Below are positions 10,350 through 18,821 of a stretch of DNA of 64,000 nucleotides, piece by piece. The position numbers were made by a program, and so were the translations under genes. The stretch covers positions 623,595-687,594 of the forward strand of contig NZ_JAAZWE010000002.1 in NCBI RefSeq assembly GCF_013185185.1, given 5' to 3'. The first letter of the stretch is position 1. The number at the start of each line of letters is the position of its first letter. The notes under the pieces were generated by a model. That model was not told the origin of the DNA, searched no databases, and saw nothing but the letters and a program-made list of their open reading frames with translations. The stretch comes from Saccharibacillus endophyticus (GTDB lineage Bacteria; Bacillota; Bacilli; Paenibacillales; Paenibacillaceae).

Positions 10350-11390
10350 TTATTCGGCAGGAACCGTAATTTCGCCGTTCACGATTTTTTCTTTGTACGA
10401 CTGAACTTCGTCCAGAACTTCTTGAGGTACGTTGACGTTCGAAGTATCCGCGATGCCTACGCCGTCGTCCTTAAGACCCAGAGTGGTGATCGTGCCGCCT
10501 TTGAACGTTCCGTCGATGACTTGCTGCGATACCGTCTTGATCGCAACGTCTACGCGCTTGATCATCGAAGTCAGAGTGATGTCCGTACCGAATTCGATCG
10601 ATTGGTCTTTGTCTACGCCGATAACCCATACTTCTTGACCTTGGTTTTTGCGGTCGAGAGCTTCGTTGAATACGCCCGTGCCTGTGCCGCCGGCAGCTTG
10701 GAACACGATGTCCGCGCCGTCGTTGTACAGAGTTGCAGCAGCCGATTTGCCTTCGTCCGGCTTATCGAATCCGCTTGCGTATACAGCCGTGAATTGAGCA
10801 TCAGGATTCGAAGCTTCGATGCCGGCTTTGAAGCCAACTTCGAATTTCTTGATTGTAGGGGAATCCATGCCGCCCACGAAACCGATCTTGTTCGTTTTCG
10901 TCATTTTGCCGGCAACTACGCCGACCAGGAACGCGCCTTCGTTCTCGGAGAACAGAACGGATTCAACGTTCGGTGCATCGACGGCAGCATCGATGATCGC
11001 GAAGTTGGAGTCCGGGTTTTGCTTGGCGATTTCGCCCAGCGCGCTTTCCAGCGCGAAGCCGATGCCCCAAGTCAGGTTATATCCATCTTTAACGAATTGG
11101 TTCAGGTTAGGCTGATAATCCGCTTCGCTTTTACTTTGCAGGTACTTGACTGTAACGCCTTGTTCTTTCTCGAGAGCTTGCAGAGCTTCCCAAGAAGTTT
11201 GGTTGAACGACTTGTCGTTTACGCCGCCAGTATCGGTAACCATAGCGATTTTGATGTCGCTTGCAGCAGCAGTTCCTTCACTGTCGCCACCTGTTGTCGC
11301 AGCAGTGTTGCTGCTATTGTTGCCACAAGCAGCCAGAACGAGCGAGAAGGCCAGTAGCATGAAAAGCGAGAGTTTTACAGCTTTCTTCAT
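10350..11390 (-). CDS. nupN: BMP-family nucleoside-binding lipoprotein (NupN/PnrA-like)
   Basis: This is the extracellular lipid-anchored receptor of the adjacent nucleoside ABC importer. The 346-residue protein has a signal peptide with lipobox LVLAACG (Cys about residue 22), then a Ser/Asn/Thr-rich linker. The Bmp/PnrA domain carries MVTDTGGVNDKSFNQTSWEAL (start of lobe 1) and GFVGGMDSPTIKKFEVGFKAG, both typical for purine-nucleoside receptors. It is the first gene of the operon, preceded by a -10 TATAAT. I see no purine riboswitch in its leader. Confidence 0.92.
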   Translation of the reverse strand: MKKAVKLSLFMLLAFSLVLAACGNNSSNTAATTGGDSEGTAAASDIKIAMVTDTGGVNDKSFNQTSWEALQALEKEQGVTVKYLQSKSEADYQPNLNQFVKDGYNLTWGIGFALESALGEIAKQNPDSNFAIIDAAVDAPNVESVLFSENEGAFLVGVVAGKMTKTNKIGFVGGMDSPTIKKFEVGFKAGIEASNPDAQFTAVYASGFDKPDEGKSAAATLYNDGADIVFQAAGGTGTGVFNEALDRKNQGQEVWVIGVDKDQSIEFGTDITLTSMIKRVDVAIKTVSQQVIDGTFKGGTITTLGLKDDGVGIADTSNVNVPQEVLDEVQSYKEKIVNGEITVPAE

Positions 11391-11462
11391 TTTGGATAGT
11401 TCCCCCTTAGGATCTTTGCCTGCATAAGTATCTTTCTCAGCAGGATTGCTTTCGCTTTACAG

Positions 11463-11468
11463 ATTATA
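11463..11468 (-). promoter_or_regulatory. Probable -10 element of the nup operon
   Basis: A perfect minus-strand TATAAT lies about 75 bases upstream of the nupN start; the matching -35 (TAGATT region) is weak. Nothing else recognisable is present in 11391-11708. Confidence 0.5.
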
Positions 11469-11708
11469 CATTCAGTACGCCGCAAAATCTACTATTAAAA
11501 ATCAATTTCCAAGACAAAATTCGTATTTTTTGATCTGAAATCGCTTACCTCAGTCATAGTTAACATATGCTGTGACTTAATAACGAACAATCGCTTTTTT
11601 CGTTTAAGGAAACATCGCCCAAACGCTTTACTGCAATGAACCGAATTATTCATTTTCCTCCTTACTTGTATACATCGGATTCCGCGCGATCTCTTTATAG
11701 ATGAAGAC

Positions 11709-11755
11709 AAAAAAAGATCCCTCATCCCGAAATTAAATTTCGAATGAAGGATCTT
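11709..11755 (-). terminator. Terminator after rplT
   Basis: On the minus strand AAGATCCTTCATTCGAAATT ... TTTCGGGATGAGGGATCTT is followed by T7. It lies just past the rplT stop. Confidence 0.85.
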
Positions 11756-11768
11756 GTCTACGCTTCAA

Positions 11769-12128
11769 TTAAGCGTTGATTTTTTCTTTTGCTGCGGATG
11801 CAAGCGTGTTGAACGCCGTAAGGTCGTTAACAGCCAGCTCAGCCAGCATTTTGCGGTTTACGTCGATACCCGCCAATTTCAGGCCGTGCATCATTTTGCT
11901 GTACGACAAACCGTTTTGACGTGCTGCCGCGTTGATACGAACGATCCACAGTTTGCGGAAGTTGCGTTTTGTCTGACGACGGTCGCGGTAAGCATAGATC
12001 AGGGATTTGTTGACTTGCTCTTTTGCTGTTTTGAAAATGCGGTGTTTGGAACCGAAATAACCTTTTGCCAGCTTCAGTACTTTTTTATGACGACGACGCG
12101 TCACGAAACCGCCTTTAACTCTTGCCAT
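11769..12128 (-). CDS. rplT: 50S ribosomal protein L20
   Basis: L20 binds 23S rRNA early in large-subunit assembly and represses its own operon through the leader RNA. The 119-residue length is typical. The basic N-terminus [20 protein letters not shown] and the [17 protein letters not shown] segment are diagnostic. It is the last gene of infC-rpmI-rplT and ends in a strong terminator. Confidence 0.98.
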   Translation of the reverse strand: MARVKGGFVTRRRHKKVLKLAKGYFGSKHRIFKTAKEQVNKSLIYAYRDRRQTKRNFRKLWIVRINAAARQNGLSYSKMMHGLKLAGIDVNRKMLAELAVNDLTAFNTLASAAKEKINA

Positions 12129-12160
12129 ATCTAAAGACCTCCCAGTCGATTATGTTGAAA

Positions 12161-12361
12161 CTATTTGAGTTGCTTGAGTTGTTGTGCCAGACGTCTAACG
12201 TCGCCTTGAGCCATCAGATGATCGGCTTTCAGGTTACGCTTAGCGCGCTTGGATTTGTGCGAGAGCAGGTGGTTTTTGTGCGAGCTGTAACGCGTCACTT
12301 TACCTGTACCTGTGATTTTGAAACGGCCTTTCAGACTGCTGTGTGTTTTCATTTTAGGCAT
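12161..12361 (-). CDS. rpmI: 50S ribosomal protein L35
   Basis: A small basic large-subunit protein of 66 residues with the standard MPKMKTHSSLKGRFKITGTG start and the RRLAQQL C-terminus. It lies between infC and rplT in the universal bacterial order, 12 bases after infC. Confidence 0.98.
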   Translation of the reverse strand: MPKMKTHSSLKGRFKITGTGKVTRYSSHKNHLLSHKSKRAKRNLKADHLMAQGDVRRLAQQLKQLK

Positions 12362-12373
12362 TTTACTTTCCCC

Positions 12374-12886
12374 CTATTGGTTTTTCGGAGCCAAAATCAT
12401 AATCATGCTGCGGCCTTCGAGCTTCGGTTGACGATCGACGATCGAAATTTCCGTCACTTCGTCCCGTACGCGTTCCAGCACTCTTTGACCAAGCGAAGCA
12501 TGCGTGATCTCGCGGCCGCGGAAACGCACGGAGCATTTCACTTTGTCGCCGGCTTCAAGGAACTTGACCACGTTGCGCAATTTCGTGTGATAGTCGTGTT
12601 CTTCGATGTTCGCGCTGAAGCGAACTTCTTTGAGCTCGACGATCTTTTGATTTTTGCGTGCTTCTTTTTCTTTCTTTTGTTGCTCGTAACGGAACTTGCC
12701 GTAATCCATGATCCGACAAACCGGCGGTTTTGCTTGTGGCGCCATGTTCACCAAATCCAAATTCAGGTCCGCTGCCATCTGAAGCGCTTCACGAATCGGC
12801 GTAATTCCGATCTGTTCGCCTTCCGCGCCTACCAGGCGTACTTCGCGCGCCCGGATTTCCTCATTGATCATATGGTCCTTACTAAT
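12374..12886 (-). CDS. infC: Translation initiation factor IF-3, ATT start
   Basis: IF-3 binds the 30S subunit, prevents 50S joining and checks start-codon identity. The 170-residue product has the N-domain INEEIRAREVRLVGAEGEQIG, a linker with DYGKFRYEQQKKEKEARKNQ, and the C-domain with HASLGQRVLERV. I choose ATT at 12884-12886 as the start: GGAGGTGG lies 6 bases upstream and the residues that follow (SKDHMINEE) match the N-terminus of Bacillus-type IF-3, which also starts at ATT. An ATG five codons later has poorer placement. The rare start lets IF-3 autoregulate its own translation. The gene follows the L20 leader. Confidence 0.93.
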   Translation of the reverse strand: MSKDHMINEEIRAREVRLVGAEGEQIGITPIREALQMAADLNLDLVNMAPQAKPPVCRIMDYGKFRYEQQKKEKEARKNQKIVELKEVRFSANIEEHDYHTKLRNVVKFLEAGDKVKCSVRFRGREITHASLGQRVLERVRDEVTEISIVDRQPKLEGRSMIMILAPKNQ

Positions 12887-12904
12887 AACCGTCCACCTCC
12901 GAAT

Positions 12905-13092
12905 CGAGTTTGTTACAAGGGCTTATTTGCCCATAATAAAAGGGATACGGACAAGCAGTCCGCATCCCGGTGATCTTCAATCTTCATGAGAAAAAACTCT
13001 TCATAAACGATCGGATCGGGAACCAGCCGATAAATACCGGACAGGTGAGAAGCGGAAGCTTCTGCTTTTGAATCCTAATAGTTAAACAACAC
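12905..13092 (-). ncRNA. Ribosomal protein L20 leader (autoregulatory attenuator)
   Basis: The minus-strand leader between promoter and infC contains AGCAGAAGCTTCCGCTTCTCACC, a typical start for the Firmicute L20 leader. It then has a terminator-like hairpin GGGATGCGGACTGCTTGTCCGTATCCC with a weak T-run just before infC. In Firmicutes L20 binding to such leaders favours premature termination. The assignment rests on position and sequence resemblance; I could not run a covariance model. Confidence 0.8.
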
Positions 13093-13099
13093 TTGAACT

Positions 13100-13128
13100 A
13101 CTATACCCGAGACAGAAAGAATTGTAAA
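13100..13128 (-). promoter_or_regulatory. Sigma-A promoter of infC-rpmI-rplT
   Basis: Minus-strand TTTACA (13123-13128) and TATAGT (13100-13105) have a 17-base spacer, directly upstream of the L20 leader. Confidence 0.8.
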
Positions 13129-13164
13129 GTCTTTTTCAAAACTTTTTCTCCGAATCTGTCTTGA

Positions 13165-14385
13165 TTAGCTTTGTTCGCTCTGCATCTCATCGATCCGAAC
13201 GACGCGAGTATGCTTAGTGTGGCTCCATTGCTTGTTGTTTTGCGTAAAGAACGCGTAAAACGTAATCGGGAACCACGACAGCAGATAGATCGGGAAGAGC
13301 AGCATGTACGCGTACACTTTCCACGACTTCACGTTTTCCAGAATCATGGCTACGAAGAACACCGCAACCTGAGCCAGAATCGCGACGGCAGCTACCCATA
13401 ACGGAAGCAAGCTGTACATGGTCACGATATGAGGTCCGTTAAACAACACGATGTCGCCGTACAGAACCGCTGTAAGAAGAAGGGTCAACAGTACGATGTA
13501 GACGTTAACCGCGTACAGCGCCATATCGAACTTCACGATGCTGCGGTCGCGTATACTCTGCCACAACAGCGGGAAGAAGTATTTGCGCGCTACGGTAAAG
13601 TGCCCTTGCATCCAACGCAGACGCTGCACGGAAGAAGCTTTGAACGTCAGCGGCTTCTCGTCGTAGATTTTAGCGTGATAGTTGAACTTCGGATACACGC
13701 CGCGTTTCACGCAACGCATCGTGAACTCCAAATCCTCGACAAGGCTAGTCGCGCCCCATCCCATATCCTTCAACAATTTATTGTCGAAGCACATGCCCGT
13801 ACCGCCAAGGAAGTTGGCCATGTTCAGGTTATGGCGGGACAACTGCCACAGACGGTTGATGTACCAATAGGAAATCCCGTAAGCAGCCGTGATCCACGAG
13901 TCGTTCGGGTTCTTCGTGTCGATATAACCCTGAATCACTTGCGCGCCTTTGCACAGATCATCGTTCATGCCGATCAGGAAGTCCGGATGTGCCAGGTTGT
14001 CGGCATCCAGCATGACGATCCCGTCATACTCGCGATCCAGCTTCCACAGTTCCTCCAGCATCCACTCGATGGCGTAACCTTTGCCGCGAAGATTCGGATT
14101 GACCCGAACGCAAGCGTTCCAACCGTGCTGGCGCACGATATCGGCCGTCTTATCGGTACAGTTATCGCAGATCACGAACACATCGTACAGTTCTTTCGGG
14201 TAACGCAGTTTTTTAAGGTTCTCCATCAAAGCCCCGATCACTTCTTCTTCGTTGTGCGCGGCGACCAAAATAGCGAAAGACTTTTGCGGCTCGAACGACT
14301 TTTCTTTTTTCTTTTTGTACAGTCCGAACAATGCAAATCCGAACTGATACACTCCGATTACGGCCAGCAGCACCTGGAGCGTCAT
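13165..14385 (-). CDS. Membrane glycosyltransferase, family 2
   Basis: A processive-type GT2 enzyme of about 406 residues, probably making or modifying a surface polysaccharide or glycolipid. It has an N-terminal membrane segment and then a GT-A domain with ILVAAHNEEEVI, the metal-binding MLDADN motif (around residue 125) and the acceptor-site motif QRLRWMQGHF. Two or more membrane segments form the C-terminal third. I favour the ATG at 14385, behind AAGGAATATTT; an ATG six codons upstream is an alternative. It is transcribed alone, behind an unusual structured leader (14594-14725), which hints at ligand or attenuation control. The sugar substrate is not evident. Confidence 0.85.
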   Translation of the reverse strand: MTLQVLLAVIGVYQFGFALFGLYKKKKEKSFEPQKSFAILVAAHNEEEVIGALMENLKKLRYPKELYDVFVICDNCTDKTADIVRQHGWNACVRVNPNLRGKGYAIEWMLEELWKLDREYDGIVMLDADNLAHPDFLIGMNDDLCKGAQVIQGYIDTKNPNDSWITAAYGISYWYINRLWQLSRHNLNMANFLGGTGMCFDNKLLKDMGWGATSLVEDLEFTMRCVKRGVYPKFNYHAKIYDEKPLTFKASSVQRLRWMQGHFTVARKYFFPLLWQSIRDRSIVKFDMALYAVNVYIVLLTLLLTAVLYGDIVLFNGPHIVTMYSLLPLWVAAVAILAQVAVFFVAMILENVKSWKVYAYMLLFPIYLLSWFPITFYAFFTQNNKQWSHTKHTRVVRIDEMQSEQS

Positions 14386-14593
14386 AAATATTCCTTGCAG
14401 CATGGTTGGTTGAACCCCCTTTTTTTACCCCTATGTACACAGTAAGATCGTTTTTTTATTTTTGTCTTCTGTGCCTTGTTTTCCGTAGCGACCTTGAATG
14501 ACCCGTTTTTTGTGTTAGGCTTGGCATAAATCGTTCTTTTCGATTCTGGCGATTTTGCGGACATTTGTCAAAACCGTGAAATCGCGATGCGGG

Positions 14594-14725
14594 GCAAAAA
14601 AAGAGCGCCTTGCCGTCAAATTCATCACAGTGGCCTGCTGATTCGCTTCCGCAACCTTGTTTATCTGCGGTTTGCTCCGGCTTTCGCGCTTTTGGTCCCT
14701 TTTCAGCGTTCCGAATCGGGGGACC
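14594..14725 (-). ncRNA. Candidate structured leader RNA, three-way junction plus T-run, upstream of GT2 gene
   Basis: On the minus strand, stem AGCGC/GCGCT continues via a GAAA/AAG internal loop into GCCG/CGGC. This closes a junction holding hairpin CCGCA...TGCGG and hairpin AATCA-CAG...CTG-TGAT, and the outer stem is followed by T7. A further stem GGTCCC...GGGACC precedes it on the RNA. The whole could act as an intrinsic terminator with a ligand-sensing apex. A GCAAACC stretch recalls c-di-GMP-I riboswitches, but the rest of that consensus is missing. The remainder of 14386-15016 holds no convincing gene. Confidence 0.45.
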
Positions 14726-15016
14726 TGCCCACCTCCCGTTCTTCTCGCTCTTAATTAAACGCGAGAGCACTGATAAAAGTTGGGCAATTTCGGTTAATTT
14801 TTTTTAACCCTATTATAATTGCCTTGAATCATTGTATAATTCGGGGTTGATAGAGTCAAAGTTACAACCAGATGTGGAACTGCCGTTCGGCTTGACCGTA
14901 GCTCAGGCGTATTCGAAGAATAAGCAGCGTCTTAGGCAAAGGCAAGCTCCGGTAGCAAAAAAAGACAGCCCCGTCGCCTTCTCCAATCGCCCGGGCTCTT
15001 TATCCGGAGGGATGTT

Positions 15017-15544
15017 ATGCGTAGTTTGCTGATCAAGCTGAGCCAATTGGACCAGCGCATTTTCAAATGGGTCAACGGACGTCTGCACCATCGCGTTCTG
15101 AGTGTCCTGCTCTACTATTTGACCCATCTGGGCGGCGCCACGTTCACGATCACGGCGACGGTTCTCGCGTCCTGGCTCGCGCCGGCGCCGTGGAATTCCG
15201 CCGCCCTGCATTCGCTCGTCGCACTCGCTGTCAGCCACGTCCCCGTGGCCGTCGTCAAAAAGCTTTACCCGCGCGTTCGACCGCACCTGGCTTTGCCCGA
15301 GACGAACACGTTCCGCAACCCGCTCGTGGATCATTCGTTCCCGTCGGGACATACGACAGCGATTTTCTCGGTCACGGTTCCGATCATGCTGCTCATTCCG
15401 TGGAGCACGGCCATACTGCTTCCGATCGCCTTAATTGTAGGAACTTCACGCATGTACCTCGGTTTGCACTATCCGTCCGATGTACTGGCCGGCGGGGTTA
15501 TCGGTTCGTTGACCGCTTGGTTGACGGTTGCATTATGGCCTTAA
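15017..15544 (+). CDS. PAP2-family membrane phosphatase
   Basis: A 175-residue integral membrane acid phosphatase, of the kind that dephosphorylates undecaprenyl pyrophosphate or phosphatidylglycerophosphate. All three catalytic signatures are present: KKLYPRVRP (KX6RP, about residues 79-87), PSGH (about 110) and SRMYLGLHYPSD (SRX5HX3D, about 147-158). Five or so hydrophobic segments flank them. The ATG follows GGAGGGATGTT, and a TATAAT at 14835-14840 may be its -10. It lies upstream of a UgtP-like glycolipid synthase, consistent with an envelope-lipid role. Confidence 0.9.
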   Translation: MRSLLIKLSQLDQRIFKWVNGRLHHRVLSVLLYYLTHLGGATFTITATVLASWLAPAPWNSAALHSLVALAVSHVPVAVVKKLYPRVRPHLALPETNTFRNPLVDHSFPSGHTTAIFSVTVPIMLLIPWSTAILLPIALIVGTSRMYLGLHYPSDVLAGGVIGSLTAWLTVALWP

Positions 15545-15712
15545 AGCGGCTATCGTAGAGGGGTATGAAGTACGCTATTCGGCAGGCTTGTAAACCGCTC
15601 GAACGAACAGCCGAACCTGCCCGGACATTGGCCGGGCAGATCGAAAAATCGGCCCGTCTTCCGCGCTGCATGGCGTCGGCGACGGGCTTTTCCGAAAAAG
15701 GTGACGAAAAAC

Positions 15713-16855
15713 GTGTCCAAATACAGAGTCCTGATCCTGTCGGAAGGCTTCGGCGCCGGACATACGCGGGCCGCTTACGCCTTGTCCGGCAGTCTTCGCA
15801 GGCTTTGCCCCGACGTTCAGACCCGCGTGCTCGAACTCGGAAGCTTTCTGAACCCCAAGGTCGCTCCTCTGTTCATCAATGCTTACAAAAAAACGGTGGT
15901 GACCCAACCCCGTTTCGTGAGCATGATGTACAAGCAGCAGTATAAAAAGTCGCTCAATCGTCTGACGACGCTGGCTCTTCACCGCTTGTTTTACGCGCAT
16001 GCAAGAGAAGTCATCGAGCAGCTCAGGCCGGATTTGATCGTGTGCACGCATCCGATTCCGAGCGCGGTGATTTCCCGCCTCAAGCGCCTGGGACTGCGCG
16101 TGCCTCTCTGCACGGTCGTAACGGATTACGATGTTCACGGAACCTGGATCAGCTCGGGCGTGGATCATTATCTGGTCTCTACGCAAGAAGTGAAAAACAA
16201 AGTTCTGCAACGCGGAGTATCGCCTTTTCGGATCGACGTGACCGGCATTCCGGTGGATCCGAGCTTCTGGGAACATCCGGTCAAAGCAAGCATCTTGCAG
16301 GAAATGGGCCTTAAAGCCATGCCGACCGTGCTCGTGATGAGCGGCGGTTGGGGCCTGATGAACGGTGATGTACTGAATCCCTATCTGACCCGTTGGCGGC
16401 AAGACGTCCAATTGGTCTTCTGCGTCGGAAGCAACGAAAAAGCGATGCGCAAGTTAAAAAAAGATCCCCGTTTCCAGCATGAAAACATTCACGTGATCGG
16501 GTATACGAAAGAGATCGACAAGCTGATGGAAGCTTCCGATCTGCTGATTACGAAGCCCGGCGGGATGACCTGCACCGAAGGCTTGGCCAAAGCCCTTCCG
16601 ATGTTATTCCACAATCCGCTGCCCGGCCAGGAAGAAGAGAACTGCGAATACTTCACCAGCAAAGGTTGGGGAGAACGCTTGTCTTCGCTGGAGGTGGTCG
16701 GCAAATGGATGACCCGCCTGACGGACGAGGAACAATATGCGGAACTCGCGAGCAGACGCGCCGAGAGCCGCCGCAACATCGAAAAGCTCCGCCCGATGCA
16801 AAGCGCCAAGCGTATCATCGAAATCCTGGAAACCACAAACAAGGTGCCCCAATAA
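15713..16855 (+). CDS. ugtP: Processive diacylglycerol glucosyltransferase-like enzyme (UgtP/MGDG synthase family)
   Basis: Members transfer glucose or galactose from UDP-sugars to diacylglycerol, forming glycolipids and the lipoteichoic-acid anchor. The 380-residue GT-B protein starts with the MGDG-synthase motif VLILSEGFGAGHTRAA, has VVTDYDVHGTWISSGVDHYL mid-protein, and MSGGWG and KPGGMTCTEGLAKALPM in the UDP-sugar domain. I prefer GTG at 15713, because AAAGGTGA lies 8 bases upstream; a GTG at 15701 has no such site. Its 3' end overlaps the terminator. Family is firm; the acceptor could differ from that of UgtP. Confidence 0.85.
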   Translation: MSKYRVLILSEGFGAGHTRAAYALSGSLRRLCPDVQTRVLELGSFLNPKVAPLFINAYKKTVVTQPRFVSMMYKQQYKKSLNRLTTLALHRLFYAHAREVIEQLRPDLIVCTHPIPSAVISRLKRLGLRVPLCTVVTDYDVHGTWISSGVDHYLVSTQEVKNKVLQRGVSPFRIDVTGIPVDPSFWEHPVKASILQEMGLKAMPTVLVMSGGWGLMNGDVLNPYLTRWRQDVQLVFCVGSNEKAMRKLKKDPRFQHENIHVIGYTKEIDKLMEASDLLITKPGGMTCTEGLAKALPMLFHNPLPGQEEENCEYFTSKGWGERLSSLEVVGKWMTRLTDEEQYAELASRRAESRRNIEKLRPMQSAKRIIEILETTNKVPQ

Positions 16856-16884
16856 GCGTATTCGCTTGGGGGCGCCTTTTCTTT
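16843..16884 (+). terminator. Terminator overlapping the end of ugtP
   Basis: GGTGCCCCAATAAGCG pairs with CGCTTGGGGGCGCC and is followed by TTTTCTTTT. The 5' half of the stem includes the last codons of the gene. Confidence 0.85.
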
Positions 16885-16932
16885 TGCAGTTCCTGTTCGT
16901 TTTTTGGGGTGGAAGGCCTAGGGGCGGCTCCA

Positions 16933-17089
16933 GGGATGTCTTGTTTCGGTCGCGTGTTGAACGGGGGAAGCCGGATTGGATTTTAGCAAGGAGGCTTCCC
17001 CCGTTCAAAGGCGAACGCTTATAGCATAGGCTTCCGAAGTGCATTTCTTCGAAATGCTTTAGCTCCTACACTGAAACATCCCCTCCGCC
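16933..17089. repeat. Mosaic palindromic repeat, copy B1 (composite)
   Basis: Outer arms GGGATGTCTTGTTTCGG and CACTGAAACATCCC enclose CGCGTG, an inner stem TGAACGGGGGAAGCC / GGCTTCCCCCGTTCA, then CAAAGGCG. An additional hairpin module, AGCATAGGCTTCCGAAGTG ... CATTTCTTCGAAATGCTT, is inserted in the 3' half. The same extra module occurs in the copies at 38581 and 44659. Confidence 0.85.
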
Positions 17090-17130
17090 TCTCGGCCTTC
17101 CTTTTTTTCAAAAAAAGAACGAACTCCATA

Positions 17131-17160
17131 AAAAAAGACGCCCCCGCTCAAGGGGTCGTC
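17131..17160 (-). terminator. Possible terminator downstream of trmB
   Basis: On the minus strand GACGACCCCTTGAGCGGGGGCGTC is followed by T7. It is separated from the trmB stop by repeat copy C, so either could end that transcript. Confidence 0.6.
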
Positions 17161-17200
17161 AAAAGAATAAAAGATACTTCGGGTTGAGATGCGTGATGAA

Positions 17201-17295
17201 GCGGAGGGAGAAATTCAGTTCGAGACGCCTTTGAAAGCGGAAAGCCGAAGGCTTTCGGCTTGAGACAGCGGCTCGAACGAATTTCTCCCGCAGCG
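17201..17295. repeat. Mosaic palindromic repeat, copy C (inverted orientation)
   Basis: GCGGAGGGAGAAATTCAGTT and GAACGAATTTCTCCCGC arms enclose GAGACGCCTTTGAA, an inner hairpin AAAGCCGAAGGCTTT, and TGAGACAGCG. Relative to copies A, D, E and F it is inverted. Confidence 0.85.
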
Positions 17296-17332
17296 GCTCA
17301 AGCGTAACTCACCCCCCTCGAAGAAGAAGATT

Positions 17333-18094
17333 TTATTCTTCTCCGGCCTCTTCAGCGGCCAAGGCGGCGCGTTCATCGGAGGAGATCCGGTACGGCTCCA
17401 TTCGGATTTCGTCGTAGCGTTCCAGCGCGCGCTCGCCGATCACGACTTCGCAGCGGTGGATGTTCATGCCCTTGCCCATGAATTTATGCTCATACTCGGT
17501 CATGACGTGTTCTTCGTTGATTCCGTCACGGTGCAGGTTCAGGCTGATATTGGTCATTTGCAGCCCCGAATCCGCGAACGAGTTCAACGAGAATTCGAAC
17601 AAGGTCTCCGAGTCGGTCTTGAAGTGAATTTGTCCGTCGGCGTTCAGCACGCGCTTGTACATCTCCAAGAAACGCGGGTGTGTCAGACGACGACGGGCGT
17701 GCTTTTTCTTCGGCCACGGATCGCTGAAGTTCAGGTAAATGCGATCCAGTTCTCCGGGCGCGAAAATGTCTTCAAGCTTTTCCACATTGGCGCGCGCCAG
17801 CATCAGGCTCGGTGGCGTCTCGTGGCCTTGCTCTTCCCAAGCCGCTCTTGCTTTATCGCTTGCACGGCGAACGAGTTCGTCGTACATGTCGATGCCGATA
17901 AAGTTGGCTTCCGGCATGCGTACGCTGGTTCCGCTGATAAAGCGGCCTTTGCCCATGCCCAATTCTACAAAGATCGGATGGTCGTTGCCGAACAACTCGG
18001 CCCAACGTCCCTTATACTGTTCCGGTTCGAGGACAACCAGTTCCGGCTGTGCCTGCAGGTTTTCCAGGATTCCTTTTCTTCCGCGTAAACGCAT
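17333..18094 (-). CDS. trmB: tRNA (guanine-N7)-methyltransferase
   Basis: TrmB uses S-adenosylmethionine to make m7G46 in the variable loop of tRNAs. The 253-residue protein has the SAM motif VELGMGKGRFI (about residues 43-53), the acidic FIGIDMYDELV strand end, and the diagnostic NFSDPWPKKKHARRRLTH segment with its catalytic Asp (about residues 127-144). A short acidic tail (AAEEAGEE) is unusual but harmless. The ATG at 18094 follows GCGGAGGAATGAC. It stands alone on the minus strand; other tRNA-modification genes (ytqA, ytqB) start 860 bases upstream on the opposite strand. Confidence 0.95.
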   Translation of the reverse strand: MRLRGRKGILENLQAQPELVVLEPEQYKGRWAELFGNDHPIFVELGMGKGRFISGTSVRMPEANFIGIDMYDELVRRASDKARAAWEEQGHETPPSLMLARANVEKLEDIFAPGELDRIYLNFSDPWPKKKHARRRLTHPRFLEMYKRVLNADGQIHFKTDSETLFEFSLNSFADSGLQMTNISLNLHRDGINEEHVMTEYEHKFMGKGMNIHRCEVVIGERALERYDEIRMEPYRISSDERAALAAEEAGEE

Positions 18095-18257
18095 GTCATT
18101 CCTCCGCTATAAAAATCTCGGCCCGGTGATCTCGGTGTCGTCTTGCTTTCGGCCCAATAGTATGCCGATACGCCCTGGATCCGAAAAGATGCCGCAGCCT
18201 CCGCCTTATTGTGCCCAACTTCCCGCTAAAAGTAAAGATAAAAGCAAGCTGCTTGCA

Positions 18258-18297
18258 TGAAAAAGAAGCCCTTCGCGAAAGAAGGACTTCGTGGGAC
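18258..18297 (-). terminator. Terminator after the 61-codon gene
   Basis: On the minus strand GAAGTCCTTCTTTCGCGAAGGGCTTC is followed by TTTTT. It separates the small gene from trmB. Confidence 0.75.
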
Positions 18298-18383
18298 GAC
18301 CCGCTGTTCCAAGCAAGCCGTCGATCTATGCCGGGATAATGATCCGGTTAACCGAAAAGGGGCTGACAGCTCCCTGTGCTCGT

Positions 18384-18569
18384 TTACTCCGTGCGATCCG
18401 CGGCAATATCGAATGTCTTTTCAAAAGCAGTACGAATTTTCTTGCGGGCATCAATTTCGATCTTATGACCGCTATGGAAACGTACGCCGGTCAGTGCCAG
18501 TGCTTCTTCGCGAGTCAGCTCAACCGAGATTCTTTCTTCCGAATGATCCGGTGCAAATTGAGTCGTCAT
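18384..18569 (-). CDS. Small protein of unknown function (61 residues)
   Basis: I do not recognise a family. The sequence is hydrophilic and slightly acidic, with no membrane segment or signal peptide. It carries a compact SVELTREEALALTGVRF helix-like segment and a basic KIEIDARKKIR stretch. The ATG at 18569 lies 7 bases after GAGGTG, and a terminator follows the stop; together with ordinary codon use these make it a likely real gene. An in-frame TTG two codons earlier is an alternative start. Confidence 0.65.
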   Translation of the reverse strand: MTTQFAPDHSEERISVELTREEALALTGVRFHSGHKIEIDARKKIRTAFEKTFDIAADRTE

Positions 18570-18821
18570 TGTCAATCACCTCTTCATTTCTATAGGATAA
18601 TCGGCTTGTGTCGGGATAAAAAGAGAGCGTTACCATCGTTGATGCGACGCTGTTTTCCCGTCTTCCGATCTTGAGATAAATATAACACATCCATGTAATA
18701 TTTATCAAGCGCAAAATTTATTTTTTTATCACTATTTTTAACGTTTCAAATTATTGTTCACGGAATCAACCTTTTTTAACGGACGCAATTTTGCTAAAAT
18801 TAAAGATTGACCGATAGTGCT

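Noticed and set aside
11391..11708. Possible purine riboswitch upstream of nupN
   Set aside because: The leader lacks the conserved TATA...CTACC-type core and loop complementarity of purine aptamers.
14594..14725. Cobalamin or c-di-GMP riboswitch in the GT2 leader
   Set aside because: GCCACTG and GCAAACC stretches suggested these, but no B12 box and no full GEMM consensus are present; kept only as an unassigned structured RNA.
14456..14770. A 104-codon minus-strand open frame
   Set aside because: It overlaps the structured leader RNA, has no good ribosome binding site and an unprotein-like composition.
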